A stretch of DNA of 5,645 nt from Oscillospiraceae bacterium (GTDB taxonomy: Bacteria > Bacillota_A > Clostridia > Saccharofermentanales > Saccharofermentanaceae). This document shows positions 4,585 to 5,645 of the stretch, piece by piece (position 1 is the stretch's first letter; every line of letters begins with the position of its first letter). The notes below the pieces were generated by a model that did not search any database, was not told where the DNA came from, and saw only the letters and a list, made by a program, of their open reading frames with translations. The DNA lies in the NCBI GenBank assembly GCA_902791885.1, contig CADAXO010000112.1, positions 1 to 5,645 of the forward strand, given 5' to 3'. Position numbers and translations under genes: made by a program.

Positions 4585-5645
4585 ATGGATCAGATCAACC
4601 TTTTCGATGATGCAGGTGTAATCGACGTACCCGAAAGTACACGCGCGGAGTACGAGGAGCTCGTAAAGACCTTAAACTACCACGCGAAACGCTACTACGA
4701 CGAGGATGAGCCGGAGATAAGCGACTACGATTACGACATGATGAACAACCGTCTGAAGGAGATCGAGCGCACGTATCCTTCGATAATAAGCCCGGATTCG
4801 CCGTCGCTCCGCGTAGGATGGAAGGCGGGCAAGGGCAAGACCGTTAAGCATAATGTGCCCATGCTCTCGCTTCAGGACGTCTTCAGCAGGGAAGAAGTGG
4901 ATGAGTTCGTAAACTCGGTTAAAGCTGAGCTCGGCCCCGGTACGGAGTTCCTTGTAGAGACCAAGATCGACGGTCTCTCGATGGCGTTAAGATACGATAA
5001 CGGAATCCTCACCACGGCTGTCACGAGAGGCGACGGAATTACAGAGGGCGAGGATGTTACCGAGAATGCGGTCGAGATCGAAGATGTTGTAAGAAAGATG
5101 CCGCATCCTGTCGAGTATATCGAGATCAGAGGCGAGGTCTACATGACACGCGAGGCTTTCGCTGCCGTTAATGAAGCTGCGGAGGCAAGAGGCGCGAAGA
5201 CTTTCGCGAATCCGAGAAACTGCGCTGCAGGAACGCTCCGTCAGCTTGATGCATCCATAACAAGAGACAGGAAGCTTTCCCTTTTCATCTTTAATGTTCA
5301 GGAGACCCGCGGCGTGCAGTTCAAGACACACAGCGAAGGCTACGAATTTCTTAGAAGCAACGGCGTAAAGACGATCGATATGTACTTTAAGTGCAGCACC
5401 GCAGACGAGGTGTGGGACGCGATCCAAAAGATAGGCGATGCGCGTGAGACTCTGCCTTACGATATCGACGGCGCCGTAGTAAAGCTTAACAGCATAAGCG
5501 ACAGAGAACGCTTAGGAACGACCATCAAGTTCCCGAAATGGGCGATCGCATATAAGTACCCGCCGGAGGAGAAGGAGACTAAGCTTCTCGATGTTGAGGT
5601 CAACACGGGAAGAACGGGCCGCGTGACGCCTGTTGCCATATTCGA
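4585..5645 (+). CDS. ligA: NAD-dependent DNA ligase LigA, N-terminal half (3' end outside window)
   Basis: LigA seals nicks in DNA using NAD+, joining Okazaki fragments and completing excision repair. The window holds 353 codons of a protein normally near 670 residues. Domain Ia (about residues 16-78) carries the NMN-binding pattern YYDEDEPEISDYDYD. The adenylation domain follows with PMLSLQDVF (92-100), the catalytic KIDG with Lys127 as AMP acceptor, TRGDG (147-151), GEDVTEN, IRGEVYM with Glu184, FANPRNCAAGTLRQLD, DIDGAVVKL with Lys300, and FPKWAIAYKYP with Lys316 and Lys324. GRTGRVTPVAIF opens the OB-fold. The zinc finger, HhH and BRCT parts lie beyond the window. GAGGAG (4573-4578) stands 6 nt before the ATG. 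About a dozen residues precede the region where E. coli LigA begins (MDQINLFDDAGV), a modest N-terminal extension. No damaged motif is seen. Confidence 0.96.
   Translation, partial: MDQINLFDDAGVIDVPESTRAEYEELVKTLNYHAKRYYDEDEPEISDYDYDMMNNRLKEIERTYPSIISPDSPSLRVGWKAGKGKTVKHNVPMLSLQDVFSREEVDEFVNSVKAELGPGTEFLVETKIDGLSMALRYDNGILTTAVTRGDGITEGEDVTENAVEIEDVVRKMPHPVEYIEIRGEVYMTREAFAAVNEAAEARGAKTFANPRNCAAGTLRQLDASITRDRKLSLFIFNVQETRGVQFKTHSEGYEFLRSNGVKTIDMYFKCSTADEVWDAIQKIGDARETLPYDIDGAVVKLNSISDRERLGTTIKFPKWAIAYKYPPEEKETKLLDVEVNTGRTGRVTPVAIF

Noticed and set aside
4987..5639. Minus-strand frames opposite ligA
   Set aside because: They are antisense shadows of a gene whose every catalytic motif reads intact on the plus strand.

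Overview
The window looks like a chromosomal segment of an anaerobic Bacillota (class Clostridia) bacterium, possibly a gut or rumen member. The basis is the company of genes: a glycogen phosphorylase end, a YdbC/PC4-like protein, a secreted DUF4214-plus-CAP protein, an NAD-dependent DNA ligase, strong GGAGG-type ribosome binding sites and AT-rich promoters. Placement below class is a guess.

Layout. (1) Positions 1-276 are the last 91 codons of glycogen phosphorylase (glgP), followed by a clear intrinsic terminator. (2) Positions 340-906 hold no convincing gene but are full of structure. There is a four-unit, 52-bp-period array of alternating CATAC and GTATG arms (354-542), then a possible structured RNA with a long G-U-containing hairpin and a textbook terminator (595-778), then a cluster of TGATA/TATCA inverted repeats (794-846) in front of the next gene. 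(3) Positions 907-2016 encode a secreted protein with a signal peptide, a DUF4214 pair, a low-complexity linker and a C-terminal CAP (SCP/PR1-like) domain. (4) Positions 2094-2720 on the minus strand are a small accessory patch. It holds an XRE-family antitoxin-like regulator, the remains of its HigB-type (Gp49-like) toxin just upstream, an 18-bp perfect palindrome lying on the promoter, and the C-terminal scrap of a serine recombinase. (5) Positions 2760-3608 (minus) encode a membrane-anchored metallophosphoesterase. (6) Positions 3694-5645 (plus) are a tight gene row: a YdbC/PC4-like single-strand nucleic-acid-binding protein, an unrecognised six-helix membrane protein, and ligA, which runs off the window.

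How the parts fit. The right half is housekeeping: a DNA-binding protein and DNA ligase share an apparent operon that diverges from the phosphoesterase across a short AT-rich promoter region with overlapping -10 elements. The middle is a decayed toxin-antitoxin and recombinase remnant whose promoter and operator still look intact, leaving an orphan antitoxin. The left intergenic region carries the least explained material: the 52-bp alternating inverted-repeat array and the structured, terminator-ended segment beside it.
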